A DNA stretch of 64,000 nucleotides. It comes from CBDFMR01 sp965249765. GTDB lineage: Bacteria; Bacteroidota; Bacteroidia; Chitinophagales; Saprospiraceae. Below are positions 17,700 through 26,377 of this stretch, piece by piece. Under the pieces are notes generated by a model, which worked only from the letters and a program-made list of their open reading frames with translations, had not been told where the DNA came from and did no database searches. The translations under genes and the position numbers were made by a program. Position 1 is the first letter of the stretch. Each line of letters begins with the position of its first letter. The stretch lies in assembly GCA_965249765.1 (NCBI GenBank), contig CBDFMR010000005.1, forward strand, positions 2,170,001-2,234,000. Reading direction: 5' to 3'.

Positions 17700-19310
17700 A
17701 TGGCTACAATTCGTATTGATAAAAAGAAGTCCGGACACTATATGAGTCTGATTCATTCCTATCGCGATGAAAACGGCGTTGCGCGAATGAAAACCCTAGC
17801 CAATTTGGGCAAGGCAGAGGACTATAACCCTGAGACACTTAAGAAAATGGGATCCAGGCTGTACGCTCTAGGGGGTGGCAATCCCTTAGACTTGATGGGT
17901 ACTGAGGTGGAGGAAGTGGGCAGGTTCAATTTTGGTTATGTGCAATTAGTTGACAGCGTGCTGCACACATTTAAGCTGGACCAGGTCTTTGCCAGAATAA
18001 AAAGAAAGCACCACCTGACCTTTGATTTATACGAAGCGGTGTTGCTGATGTTGGTCGAGCGCTTTAATGTTCCCAACAGTAAACTGGCTAATTATCACAA
18101 TCAGGCTGAATATTACTCGGTACAAGACATAAAACTCCATTGGTTGTACCGTGCCTTGGATAAGCTGGACCAATATAGCCACGCCATACAGCAAAGTATA
18201 TATATGACCGGTCGCAATTTATTCAATCAAAAATTAGATATTGTTTTTTATGATGTAACGACTTTTTATTTTGATAGTGATGTAGAACAAGAAAACACAT
18301 TAAGAAAAAAGGGATACTCCAAGGATGGTAAAATAGGAAAGACTCAAGTGGTATTAGGAATGCTCATGGATCGTAACAAGCAACCGGTGGCCTATCATAT
18401 ATTCGAGGGAAACACTGCCGAAGTCAAGACGATAAGTAAAATACTGGAACAGGTAAAAAAGCAATATAGTATCGACAAGGTCATCGTAGTAGCTGACCGA
18501 GCCATGTTATCAGAACAAAACATTGACCTGATCAGTGGGCAAATGGACTTTCCATTCATATTTGGTGAAAAGCTAAAAATGATGAAAACGCCCGCCAAAG
18601 AAGCATTGGTAGATAAGAGCCGCTATAACAATGAATGGGTGTATCAAAAAGATGGAAAACCAATAAAGCTAAAATACACTACACTAATGTACCAGGGACG
18701 GAAAGTGATCTGCACCTACAGTGAAAAAAGGGCACGCAAAGACCGTCATGAAAGAGAAAAACGCCTAATAAAGGCACAGTACTTCATGGACAACCCTTCC
18801 CAGTTAAAAAAGAAAACCTCTTACCATTACTTGAACAAAACGGGCAAGGACAGCTACCAGCTCAACGAAAAAAAGATCAAGCAGGACCAAATGTACGATG
18901 GCTTTTTAGCCATCAGTACCAATGTAGACAACTTGAGTGTTGTGCAAATATTAGATCAATACCGTCACTTGTTTTTAATCGAACAAGGCTTTAGAACCAT
19001 GAAAAGCATCTTGGAAGTCAGACCAATGTTTCATTGGACAGACAAAAGAATCCGCGGCCACATTGCTATGTGCTTTATGGCCTTGGCACTATTAAGACAT
19101 GTCGAGATCAGACTTGAGAAAAACAAAACACCGCTCTCAGAGCTTACCATTCTAAAAACACTCGACAGGATGCAGTCTAGCAAGATTACCCAAGATGGAA
19201 AGGACTTTTACCTACGCAGTGCTATGGATTCAAACCAACAAGTACTGATAGATAAATTCAAATTGAAAAAAATCAAACCCCTCAATTACAACAGCCTGAC
19301 AATCAGATAG
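17700..19310 (+). CDS. IS1634-family transposase (DDE type)
   Basis: 536 residues and apparently intact. The N terminus (MATIRIDKKKSGHYMSLIHS) and the KTLANLGKAEDYNPETLKKM segment are typical of IS1634 transposases. Candidate DDE residues lie in VFYDVTTFYFDS, VIVVADRAMLS and FLIEQGFRTMKS; the last shows the E-x6-K spacing of the IS4 superfamily, followed by MFHWTDKRIRGHIAMCF. It catalyses cut-and-paste or copy transposition of the surrounding element. With intact inverted repeats and an intact frame, it is likely active. Confidence 0.93.
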   Translation: MATIRIDKKKSGHYMSLIHSYRDENGVARMKTLANLGKAEDYNPETLKKMGSRLYALGGGNPLDLMGTEVEEVGRFNFGYVQLVDSVLHTFKLDQVFARIKRKHHLTFDLYEAVLLMLVERFNVPNSKLANYHNQAEYYSVQDIKLHWLYRALDKLDQYSHAIQQSIYMTGRNLFNQKLDIVFYDVTTFYFDSDVEQENTLRKKGYSKDGKIGKTQVVLGMLMDRNKQPVAYHIFEGNTAEVKTISKILEQVKKQYSIDKVIVVADRAMLSEQNIDLISGQMDFPFIFGEKLKMMKTPAKEALVDKSRYNNEWVYQKDGKPIKLKYTTLMYQGRKVICTYSEKRARKDRHEREKRLIKAQYFMDNPSQLKKKTSYHYLNKTGKDSYQLNEKKIKQDQMYDGFLAISTNVDNLSVVQILDQYRHLFLIEQGFRTMKSILEVRPMFHWTDKRIRGHIAMCFMALALLRHVEIRLEKNKTPLSELTILKTLDRMQSSKITQDGKDFYLRSAMDSNQQVLIDKFKLKKIKPLNYNSLTIR

Positions 19311-19391
19311 TTATAGACAACGTATTGCGAAAACGAAAAACTTAACTGCTTGATAATCAAATGCTTATGGCTAAAACGTGTCAAAGTCAAG

Positions 19392-19559
19392 AGGACTTGT
19401 CGTTAATAAGAATCTCGTGTCTTTCGTTTCTTTTCCCAGAGGAGCGATTCGTCCTGCCCACCCGCTTTGCGGTTTCTTCTCTCAAAGGTCATTAAGACCT
19501 TTACTTTTGCAAGCAAAAGTTCGTTCATCAATTTCTGAACATCCGCTCATCCATGTTTC
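19392..19559 (+). repeat. Direct repeat copy 2 (target duplication right of IS1634-family element)
   Basis: Identical to 17400-17567, including both stem-loops (19484-19502 and 19503-19520). Ends 6 bp before the stop codon of the convergent SRPBCC gene. Confidence 0.95.
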
Positions 19560-19564
19560 GCCTC

Positions 19565-19918
19565 TCACGTTCTGCTATCCAAATATTCGACTAGGCGCTG
19601 CTGAATAAAATATTTCCAACCCGCTAAGCAACTTTCTCGGCTAAATTCTGGAACACCCTTATCAAAAGAATCCAATACAAGACAGGTGACTGTCAAGAGC
19701 GCTTTACCAACAATCTCCTTGATATGAAATGTGACTGAAGCTTTACCTATGTAATTATAGTATAACCATGTATAGCATATGGCTTTCAACGGGATTACCT
19801 CCGTAACTTTCCAATTATGAATAAACACTCTTCCTTCACTAATTACGCTAAAGCGAGTTTCAAATTCTTCAGTAGCGAATTCTTGTTCTACGATTATAGG
19901 CATCGTCCTGTCATCCAT
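19565..19918 (-). CDS. SRPBCC / AHSA1-like domain protein, apparently with an internal deletion
   Basis: 117 residues. PIIVEQEFAT at the start and FETRFSVISEGRVFIHNWKVTEVIP, then SCLAGWKYFIQQRLVEYL at the end, are AHSA1-type SRPBCC segments. The family normally has about 35-40 residues between the VEQEF strand and the GFE-RF strand (helices with a VW-AIT-W pattern); here they are almost adjacent. I infer an in-frame internal deletion, so the fold may be incomplete. The start overlaps the membrane-protein frame by 8 nt (ATGGATGA), and the stop lies 6 bp from the IS target duplication. Confidence 0.65.
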   Translation of the reverse strand: MDDRTMPIIVEQEFATEEFETRFSVISEGRVFIHNWKVTEVIPLKAICYTWLYYNYIGKASVTFHIKEIVGKALLTVTCLVLDSFDKGVPEFSRESCLAGWKYFIQQRLVEYLDSRT

Positions 19919-20334
19919 AAGATCTCCTTGTGCCAGCTAGAGTAGCACCGAGCCATGCCATAGGTAGATAAGCTAGCAGCAAGTCCGCGGTTTCGAATGC
20001 GCAAGATCCAGGAAGCATTTTTACTGCCATTATGCCGCCTAGAAGAAAGAAGACTCCAATAAACATTGCAAGTTTAAAATTATTGCTTGCCGCAAATTTC
20101 GCAACAACAAAGGCACCCACAAGTGTTCCAAGGACGTGACCAAGAAAGGGAGCGATATAGTGTTTCGATTCAAAATAGGTGCATTGTCTTAGCCATTTTA
20201 TCCATAGAAGATACATCTACACCCTCGGGGAATGGGATGACTGTTCCATTGAGATTGACAAGCGTAAAATTAACTATACTGCCAATAACGATTCCTCCGA
20301 CTACGACCAAAATATTCTTTACTAAGGGATCCAT
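19911..20334 (-). pseudogene. Small multi-pass membrane protein, frameshifted
   Basis: Starting at ATG 20334 (MDPLVKNILVVVGGIVIGSI) the frame reads to KTMHLF and then hits a TGA. Removing one T from a T4 run (plus-strand AAAA at 20172-20175) continues as ESKHYIAPFLGHVLGTLVGAF to the stop at 19911. The corrected ~140-residue protein has four hydrophobic helices and is of a widespread but unnamed Bacteroidota membrane family. The distal part alone has no proper start. It overlaps the SRPBCC gene by 8 nt. A homopolymer sequencing error is a real alternative. Confidence 0.78.
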
Positions 20335-20443
20335 AAGATTTGATTAGTTAATGTTGAATATAAAAGAATAAAAACATATGTAAATAATTTATTGATTATC
20401 AATGATTGTATTTAACTTTAAGCAAACTAAAACTTTAAAAGAT

Positions 20444-20860
20444 ATGGACTTCCAGAAAATCTTACTAGCTACACTCGGTGGAGCTGTAACACTCTTACTC
20501 GCAGGGTTTGTAATTTGGGGACTTTGCCTTGAAAGCATCCAAAGCAGTCATACAATACACTATGAAGGCCTCCGATACGAGCAGCCCAAGATGGTGCTTT
20601 TGGCTATTGCACAAGTACTCTTTGCCTTATTGCTTGCCATCATATATAACCGATGGGCAGGTATTAAGACATTTTTGTCAGGTGCCAAAGCGGGTGCGAT
20701 GATCGCATTTTTAGTAGGACTGAGTCATAGCATGATGATGATGTCAATGTTGAATCTTCATGGTTGGGCCAACGTAGCTATGGATAGCGTTGGCAACTTG
20801 CTATGGGGAGCTATAGGAGGTGGTGTGGTAGGATGGATACTTGGAAGAGGACAAGAGTAG
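20444..20860 (+). CDS. Four-helix membrane protein, unknown function
   Basis: 138 residues from ATG 20444 (MDFQKILLATLGG); the in-frame ATG at 20402 would add a polar stretch ahead of the first helix and seems less likely. Four hydrophobic segments are visible (about 6-27, 50-70, 80-103, 113-133). A Met/His-rich piece SHSMMMMSMLNLHGWANVAMD lies between helices 3 and 4, and the end is glycine-rich (GAIGGGVVGWILGRG). I do not recognise a characterised family. It lies divergent from the frameshifted membrane protein, with which it shares overall style. Confidence 0.7.
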   Translation: MDFQKILLATLGGAVTLLLAGFVIWGLCLESIQSSHTIHYEGLRYEQPKMVLLAIAQVLFALLLAIIYNRWAGIKTFLSGAKAGAMIAFLVGLSHSMMMMSMLNLHGWANVAMDSVGNLLWGAIGGGVVGWILGRGQE

Positions 20861-20947
20861 ACTTAGTTCAATTGTATATGATATTGTTATTTTTGAATGG
20901 GCACGATAGATGTAAACTGAATTGCATCTATCGTGTTCTATTTTACT

Positions 20948-21454
20948 ATGAAAAGAGTAGCAATAATATCTGACAGCCATGGTTTTGTTGATGAAGATTA
21001 CTTTCAACACTTACGCGAAGTTGACCTTATCCTACATGCGGGAGATATTGGCAAATATGAAGTCATAGAAAAGATCACTGAGGTAAATGAAAATCTTGTA
21101 GCCGTTTATGGAAATATAGACTCTGGAAAACTAAGGGTTGACTTTCCTATAAATCAGTTCCTTACCATTGATGGAGTAAAGGTGTTCATGACTCACATAG
21201 GAGGTTATCCAGGGCGATATACCCATAGAGTGAAGAATCTCATCACTAAGGAAAAACCCAATCTATACATCTGTGGTCATTCGCATATCCTAAAAATAGT
21301 CCCTGATCGCAAACATGACTTATTGCACATGAACCCGGGAGCAGTAGGTCATCACGGGTTCCATTCCATGAGGACGATGATCCTTTTCTCTTGCACTGAA
21401 GGTAAATTGAAGGACGTTCAGGTAATTGAATTAGGAATGCGGGGTCGCTTGTGA
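20948..21454 (+). CDS. YfcE/MJ0936-type metallophosphoesterase
   Basis: 168 residues from ATG 20948 (MKRVAIISDSHG). All metal-binding blocks are present: SDSHG, LHAGDIG, VYGNIDS, MTHIGGYPG and CGHSH, followed by NPGAVG. This small family hydrolyses phosphodiesters such as bis-pNPP in vitro; the physiological substrate is unknown. It ends 5 bp from the convergent trans-sulfuration gene. Confidence 0.88.
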   Translation: MKRVAIISDSHGFVDEDYFQHLREVDLILHAGDIGKYEVIEKITEVNENLVAVYGNIDSGKLRVDFPINQFLTIDGVKVFMTHIGGYPGRYTHRVKNLITKEKPNLYICGHSHILKIVPDRKHDLLHMNPGAVGHHGFHSMRTMILFSCTEGKLKDVQVIELGMRGRL

Positions 21455-21459
21455 AATGT

Positions 21460-22644
21460 CTATAGACCCAATGCTTGAGAAAAATCGGCAATGATATCTT
21501 CAATATCTTCAATACCAACCGATACACGAATCAGTCCATCAGAAATCCCATATTCTTCCCTGACTTCCTTCTTTACTTTTAAATGACTACTGGTGGCTGG
21601 GTGGAGGACGAGTGTATCTACGTTTCCTAATGTCGGTGTCAAATTACACATCGATAGTTTGTTCATTATCCCTATGGTGTCCTGGATGGTTCCGTTAACT
21701 TCAAAGCTCAACATGCCTCCGTATTTTTCCATTTGCCGTGATGCAATTTCATGTGATACATGAGTGGAGAGTCCTGGGTAATTGACTTGCAAAACTCTGG
21801 TTTGACTTTGAAGAAACTTCGCAAGCTTCATTGCATTGGAAGAGTGTCTTTCCATCCTAAGAGCCAAAGTCTTCATTCCATTATACGTGAGCCATGCATC
21901 AAATGGATTACATGTAGCACCATTTAGTTTTAAAGTTTCCCATATCTTATGTTTCCATTCTTCTCTATGTCCTACTATTGCTCCGGAGATGGAGTTGCCA
22001 TGACCATTTAGAAATTTTGTCGATGAGTGTATAACAAAATCAACACCCATTGTCAATGGTCTTTGAAGGATCGGTGTAGCGAATGTGTTATCGATAACGG
22101 TAAATACATTATTTTTCTTTGCTACAGCTGTTAGATTTTTCACATCAATGCAACTCAGCGTAGGATTAGATGGTGTTTCAAAATATATAAGTTTAATGTT
22201 TTTATTGGAAGAAATCAAGCTCGAAATAGCATCAATATCATTCAAGTCGGTGTAAACGATATTTATTCCGATTCTGGCAAATAATTTATTGAAGGACTCG
22301 GTAGTCCCGCCGTATAGATCCCCTTGGGTAAGCATAGCATCACCTGGCTTCAAAAGCGTCTGGATGATGGTGTTAATAGCTGACATTCCCGATGATGTCA
22401 TGTACCCGTAGCATTCGTTGTCCAGGTCATGACCTTCAAGCCTAGCAATCTTGAGAGCAGTTGCCTCTATTGTGGGGTTGCCATATCTGCTATATACATG
22501 TCCTTGGCGATCACCCTTGAAGATATCAATACCTTCTTCCATATCATGAAATGAAAAGGCCGATGTGGTATAGATGGGCAGGACATGAGGTTTTTGATCG
22601 GGGGTTTTGAATTTGTCAATTACCGACTTTGAGGAGATTTTCAT
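21460..22644 (-). CDS. Cys/Met-metabolism PLP enzyme (cystathionine gamma-synthase / gamma-lyase / methionine gamma-lyase group)
   Basis: 394 residues from ATG 22644 (MKISSKSVIDKF). PLP enzymes of trans-sulfuration are recognisable by PIYTTSAFSF, YSRYGNPTIEATALKIARLEG, MTSSGMSAI, IDNTFATPILQRPLTMGVD and the PLP lysine in SSTKFLNGHGNSISGAIVG. Sequence alone does not separate gamma-synthase from gamma-lyase. A cystathionine beta-synthase at 37282 would make a reverse trans-sulfuration pair (homocysteine to cysteine) plausible. The ORF extension to 22680 adds only unrelated residues. Confidence 0.88.
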   Translation of the reverse strand: MKISSKSVIDKFKTPDQKPHVLPIYTTSAFSFHDMEEGIDIFKGDRQGHVYSRYGNPTIEATALKIARLEGHDLDNECYGYMTSSGMSAINTIIQTLLKPGDAMLTQGDLYGGTTESFNKLFARIGINIVYTDLNDIDAISSLISSNKNIKLIYFETPSNPTLSCIDVKNLTAVAKKNNVFTVIDNTFATPILQRPLTMGVDFVIHSSTKFLNGHGNSISGAIVGHREEWKHKIWETLKLNGATCNPFDAWLTYNGMKTLALRMERHSSNAMKLAKFLQSQTRVLQVNYPGLSTHVSHEIASRQMEKYGGMLSFEVNGTIQDTIGIMNKLSMCNLTPTLGNVDTLVLHPATSSHLKVKKEVREEYGISDGLIRVSVGIEDIEDIIADFSQALGL

Positions 22645-22736
22645 ATGCTTTGTAGCTTTAACAATAATAGAGATTTGCAATTAAATCAAACATAATCATA
22701 GATGCCCATAGACAAAAATCTATTTTTGGGGGAAGA

Positions 22737-23477
22737 ATGATGAATTCAAGAAATATTGCCATTTTCCTGATTGCCTTTTGCTTATGTGCCAATGTGTCTA
22801 AAGCTCAGGTGGACAGCTCATACATAGAGGATGCAGAATATTACGATGAGCAGGGAAGGGTGTATTTGATTGATGTTGGTTTGGATTTTGGGTTTCCGCT
22901 GGGGACATACGGTGACAACATGGAGTCTACCGGTTTCGGGTTTGGGGTGGCATTTTTATTTCAAGCCAAACCAGACAAGAATTATTTTCTCGGAATGGAT
23001 TTTTTTTATCATCACCTACAGAATGAAAGCGGGACCTATGACGATTTTGTAGATGGATTCCTAGTCCCTATAGAGTCATCGGTCACCACAAATCTTATTG
23101 GCAGTAGATTGGTCTATCGGTTTTATCCTGATGCGTATTTCTCGATTTTCGAGCCCTTTTTGGAAGCAGGACTGGGAATAGATTGGTTTATTACAACCAA
23201 TAATCTGTTTGACATAGAAGCTGATCAAAGTTTTGATTTGGAATTTGAAAACTCAGATATCGCTTTTGCCTTCTCATCTACGATCGGTGTGCAGGCGACG
23301 ATTTCAGATTATGCTTATGCCAATTTTAAACTCAGCTACTCCCAAGGAGGAAAGAGTGATTACTTAGCAATAGACGATGACCTTATAGGTTCTGCATTGC
23401 CCGTCGATAGATTTAGACTCTATAAGACCCGCACAGATTTTATCAGACTTAGTCTTGGAGTAACATTTGCATTTTAA
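22737..23477 (+). CDS. Outer-membrane beta-barrel protein (PorT/OmpW-like size), unknown ligand
   Basis: 246 residues. Signal peptide ending VSKAQ (cleavage near 24), then alternating amphipathic strands: VYLIDVGLDFGFPLG, FGFGVAFLFQAK, NLIGSRLVYRFYP, FEPFLEAGLGIDWFI and a terminal FIRLSLGVTFAF ending in Phe, as expected for a barrel inserted by BamA. It is probably an eight-to-ten-strand barrel. No function can be assigned. rluD follows 12 bp downstream and may be co-transcribed. Confidence 0.75.
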   Translation: MMNSRNIAIFLIAFCLCANVSKAQVDSSYIEDAEYYDEQGRVYLIDVGLDFGFPLGTYGDNMESTGFGFGVAFLFQAKPDKNYFLGMDFFYHHLQNESGTYDDFVDGFLVPIESSVTTNLIGSRLVYRFYPDAYFSIFEPFLEAGLGIDWFITTNNLFDIEADQSFDLEFENSDIAFAFSSTIGVQATISDYAYANFKLSYSQGGKSDYLAIDDDLIGSALPVDRFRLYKTRTDFIRLSLGVTFAF

Positions 23478-23489
23478 AATAATGAAACG

Positions 23490-24524
23490 ATGGAGGAAGA
23501 AATTTTAGAGAACGAGGAATTATTTGAGCGGATGCAGATTAATGTTGATCTTGGACAGAGTCCATATAGGATTGATAAATTTATTTTGGAGAGGATGATG
23601 GGGGTTTCTCGTAATAGGATACAGAGTGCTATCTCTGACGGTGCTGTGCTTGTAAATGGAAAAACTTGTAAATCCAATTATAAAGTGAGACCTAATGATG
23701 AGATTTCATTATTAATACCACGGCATTCCAAGAGTGAAGGAGTACTTCCTGAGAACATAGAACTGGACATCCGCTACGAGGACGATGATTTGATGGTTAC
23801 TTATAAGCCATCAGGAATGGTGGTTCACCCAGGAGTTGGAAATAGGAGTGGCACATTGGTAAATGCCCTTGCTTATTATTTTGAAGATAAGGAGTTACCC
23901 ATTATGGAAGGAAACGAGAGTGATCGCCCTGGTCTTGTTCATAGGATTGACAAAGGAACATCAGGTCTTCTCTTGATTGCAAAGAATTCATTCACTATGT
24001 CTCACCTTGCCAAGCAGTTCTTTGATCATAAAATCGAAAGAGAATATCAAGCCATCGTGTGGGGTAATTTTGATGAAATGAATGGAGTCTTAGATGGAAG
24101 GATAGGTATGAATCTTAAGGACCGTACTAAAAGAATGGTCTATGTAGAAGATGAAGGGGGAAAGCATGCAATTACACATTACTCTGTGATAGAGGACTTG
24201 TTCTATGTCAGTTTAATCAAGTGTAGATTGGAGACAGGGCGAACCCATCAGATACGTGTACATATGAGCCATGCACGTCATCCGGTATTTAATGATGATA
24301 AGTATGGTGGAGATAAAATTGTCAAAGGAACTGTCTTTTCTAAGTATCGGTCCTTTGTAGAGAATAATTTCAAACTCCTGCCTAGATTGGCATTGCACGC
24401 TAAGTCACTCGGATTTATACATCCTCGCACCGAGGAAAAGATGATTGTGGATTCTGACTTGCCTGAGGATATGCAAATGTCTCTAGAACGATGGAGGACG
24501 TATCTAGGATCAAGAAAGAAATGA
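23490..24524 (+). CDS. rluD: 23S rRNA pseudouridine synthase, RluD family
   Basis: 344 residues. S4 RNA-binding domain at ~20-80 (RIDKFILERMMGVSRNRIQSAI) and a catalytic domain with GLVHRIDKGTSGLLLIAKN, which carries the catalytic Asp, plus LETGRTHQIRVHMSHARHPVFNDDKYGG and LALHAKSLGFIHP. Modifies U residues in helix 69 of 23S rRNA if it is the true RluD; other RluA-family targets are possible. It overlaps luxC by 4 nt. Confidence 0.9.
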   Translation: MEEEILENEELFERMQINVDLGQSPYRIDKFILERMMGVSRNRIQSAISDGAVLVNGKTCKSNYKVRPNDEISLLIPRHSKSEGVLPENIELDIRYEDDDLMVTYKPSGMVVHPGVGNRSGTLVNALAYYFEDKELPIMEGNESDRPGLVHRIDKGTSGLLLIAKNSFTMSHLAKQFFDHKIEREYQAIVWGNFDEMNGVLDGRIGMNLKDRTKRMVYVEDEGGKHAITHYSVIEDLFYVSLIKCRLETGRTHQIRVHMSHARHPVFNDDKYGGDKIVKGTVFSKYRSFVENNFKLLPRLALHAKSLGFIHPRTEEKMIVDSDLPEDMQMSLERWRTYLGSRKK

Positions 24525-25549
24525 ACAGAAGCGAGAAAATAGAAGTTTTGGGCGGGTTAGGAGAATACATCAGTTCCAGTCATCCGGCTTTGATGGATGC
24601 TGTTGCACAGTCAGGATTAAAGAACAGATGGTTTACTCAGAGTTTTATCAGGAAGGCGCTGGACAACGTCACGTCGCAGTATTTGGACAAAGAGAAACTG
24701 ACCGCTTGGCTTCATGCATACCCCGAGTCCGGCGACGGCATGAAGAGAGTAGGTCTCATTCTGGCAGGTAATATTCCTTGTGTGGGCTTTCACGACCTTA
24801 TGTCAGTCTTTTTATCGGGAAATATATCACTGATCAAGTATTCTGAGAAGGACGAGGTGCTGCTTTCATACTTGATATCTGTAATGACCGAGCTTGATGC
24901 TAGAGTAGGGAAGTATTTTGAGAAGCAAGAGAGGCTGACATCATTTGATGCTGTTATCACAACTGGGAGCAATAATACGGCTCGATATTTCCACTACTAT
25001 TTTGGCAAGTATCCCCACATTATTAGGAATAATAAAAATGGCGTGGCTGTTTTGAGTGGGAATGAAACGAAAGAAGAATTACGTCTTTTAGGAAATGACA
25101 TATTCGACTACTTTGGGTTAGGTTGTAGGAATGTTTCAAAAATTTATGTTCCTCAAGAATATGACTTTATCCCCTTGATGGAGGTATTGGATGAGTTTGA
25201 TGAGATGGCATTGCATAATAAGTATAAGAACAATTTTGATTATAACCTTGCAATCTATATGCTGAATAAGATCAAGATTTATAGCAATGGATGTGTCGTT
25301 CTCAGAGAGGAAAAAGTAATCCCATCTAGAATTGCATCATTGCATTACGGGTTTTACAACGATACTAAGGAGTTGTCTACTCATCTCAAGGCGGAGCTAG
25401 ATGGCATCCAATGTATCGTATCTAGCGAGAGAATAGATGGAGTAGAGGTCATCCCGTTTGGGAATAGTCAGATGCCATCCTTATCTGATTATGCAGATGG
25501 AGTAGATACCATGGAGTTTTTAATATCTCTCAATAATAAGGATGACTAG
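24521..25549 (+). CDS. luxC: Acyl-CoA reductase, LuxC family
   Basis: 342 residues from ATG 24521, which overlaps the rluD stop (ATGA). Matches the LuxC/acyl-CoA reductase family: MKRVGLILAGNIPCVGFHDLMSVFLSGN near 78-105, ITTGSNNTARYFHYYFGKYP, and YFGLGCRNVSKIYVP with the Cys expected to form the acyl-thioester. LuxC reduces activated fatty acyl groups to aldehydes with NADPH. There are no luciferase genes here, so bioluminescence is not implied. A LuxE-like acyl-protein synthetase lies 28 kb away (53571), so acyl activation and reduction could work together. It overlaps nth by 8 nt. Confidence 0.83.
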   Translation: MNRSEKIEVLGGLGEYISSSHPALMDAVAQSGLKNRWFTQSFIRKALDNVTSQYLDKEKLTAWLHAYPESGDGMKRVGLILAGNIPCVGFHDLMSVFLSGNISLIKYSEKDEVLLSYLISVMTELDARVGKYFEKQERLTSFDAVITTGSNNTARYFHYYFGKYPHIIRNNKNGVAVLSGNETKEELRLLGNDIFDYFGLGCRNVSKIYVPQEYDFIPLMEVLDEFDEMALHNKYKNNFDYNLAIYMLNKIKIYSNGCVVLREEKVIPSRIASLHYGFYNDTKELSTHLKAELDGIQCIVSSERIDGVEVIPFGNSQMPSLSDYADGVDTMEFLISLNNKDD

Positions 25550-26180
25550 AAAGGATAGGGGGGAGAGGATAGCAATAATACTAGAGAACCTCTACCCGAC
25601 AACTCCTATTCCATTGGCACATAAAGACCCATATACACTTCTTGTTGCCGTTCTATTATCTGCCCAATGTACTGATGTGCGGGTAAATGCTACTACACCA
25701 GAACTCTTCGCCTTGGCAGATAACCCTATGGATATGAGGCGACAACCTGTTTCTCGAATTTTAGATATCATCAGACCTTGTGGACTGGCGCCCGCTAAGT
25801 CTAAGGCCATTCATAGATTGAGTGAAATTATTATTGATACGCATGATGGTGAGGTGCCACAGTCATTTGAGGATTTAGAAGCTCTGCCGGGTGTGGGTCA
25901 CAAGACAGCATCAGTTGTCATGTCCCAGGCATTTGGAGTGCCGGCATTTCCAGTAGATACCCATATCCACAGGCTGGCATGGCGTTGGAAACTTAGCAAT
26001 TGTAAAAGTGTAAAGAAAACGGAGGAAGATTTAAAGAAGATATACCCAGAGGAGTCGTGGAACCAGCTTCATTTACGCATCATTTTTTTTGGGAGGGAAT
26101 ACTGCCCTGCCAGGGGTCATGATCCGGGCAATTGTCCTATCTGTAGGGAGTATGGGAGGAGGAGTATGTTTAAAGAGTAA
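25542..26180 (+). CDS. nth: Endonuclease III (Nth) lacking the canonical iron-sulfur cluster ligands
   Basis: 212 residues. The helix-hairpin-helix LPGVGHKTASVVMSQAFG holds the catalytic Lys, and VPAFPVDTHIHRLAWRW the catalytic Asp, so oxidised-pyrimidine DNA glycosylase/AP-lyase activity is expected. E. coli Nth ends in C-x6-C-x2-C-x5-C; here the end reads YCPARGHDPGNCPICREYG, i.e. C-x9-C-x2-C with no fourth Cys. Cluster loss is known in Bacteroidota Nth. It overlaps luxC by 8 nt, and its 3-prime end overlaps the convergent truncated vapC by 64 nt. Confidence 0.9.
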   Translation: MTRKDRGERIAIILENLYPTTPIPLAHKDPYTLLVAVLLSAQCTDVRVNATTPELFALADNPMDMRRQPVSRILDIIRPCGLAPAKSKAIHRLSEIIIDTHDGEVPQSFEDLEALPGVGHKTASVVMSQAFGVPAFPVDTHIHRLAWRWKLSNCKSVKKTEEDLKKIYPEESWNQLHLRIIFFGREYCPARGHDPGNCPICREYGRRSMFKE

Positions 26181-26377
26181 GGAGGAGAATGGTTAAAGAA
26201 AAAAGCTCTGCTGTCATTCTGCTCACCTTCCGCAATATCTCTATATCCGAGAAGTTTAAGCTCTGTGATAAAAGATAAGTAAACTTGTTTGTCGTTGATT
26301 AACTCTGCTACGGTTTGATCTCCAGATAATAGATGCAGAACTACATTGGTATCCAAGAGCAATTTAGTCCCACTCAC
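26117..26377 (-). pseudogene. VapC-like PIN-domain toxin, C-terminally truncated
   Basis: Starts with GTG 26377 (SGTKLLLDTNVVLHLLSGDQ), with the first PIN acidic residue in LLDTNVV and the conserved SFITELKLLGY. Homology stops after about residue 50 (RDIAEGEQ). The remaining residues read antisense to the end of nth. A normal PIN toxin is ~130 residues with two or three further acidic catalytic residues (the LPDAIIAAT and TADKDF region), which are absent in every frame here. I infer a deletion that joined the toxin to nth. It overlaps the antitoxin by 14 nt, as expected for a vapBC pair. Confidence 0.75.

Larger units (their letters stand above)
17567..19391 (+). mobile_element. Complete IS1634-family insertion sequence
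   Basis: About 1825 bp bounded by perfect 14-bp terminal inverted repeats, CTTGACTTTGACAC (17567-17580) and GTGTCAAAGTCAAG (19378-19391), with one transposase gene. It is flanked by 167-168 bp direct repeats. IS1634 of Mycoplasma mycoides is known for unusually long, variable-length target duplications (up to hundreds of bp), and this element shows the same behaviour. The two repeat copies are identical across their full length, which suggests a recent insertion. The element lies between tRNA-Ser and a damaged SRPBCC gene. Confidence 0.92.
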
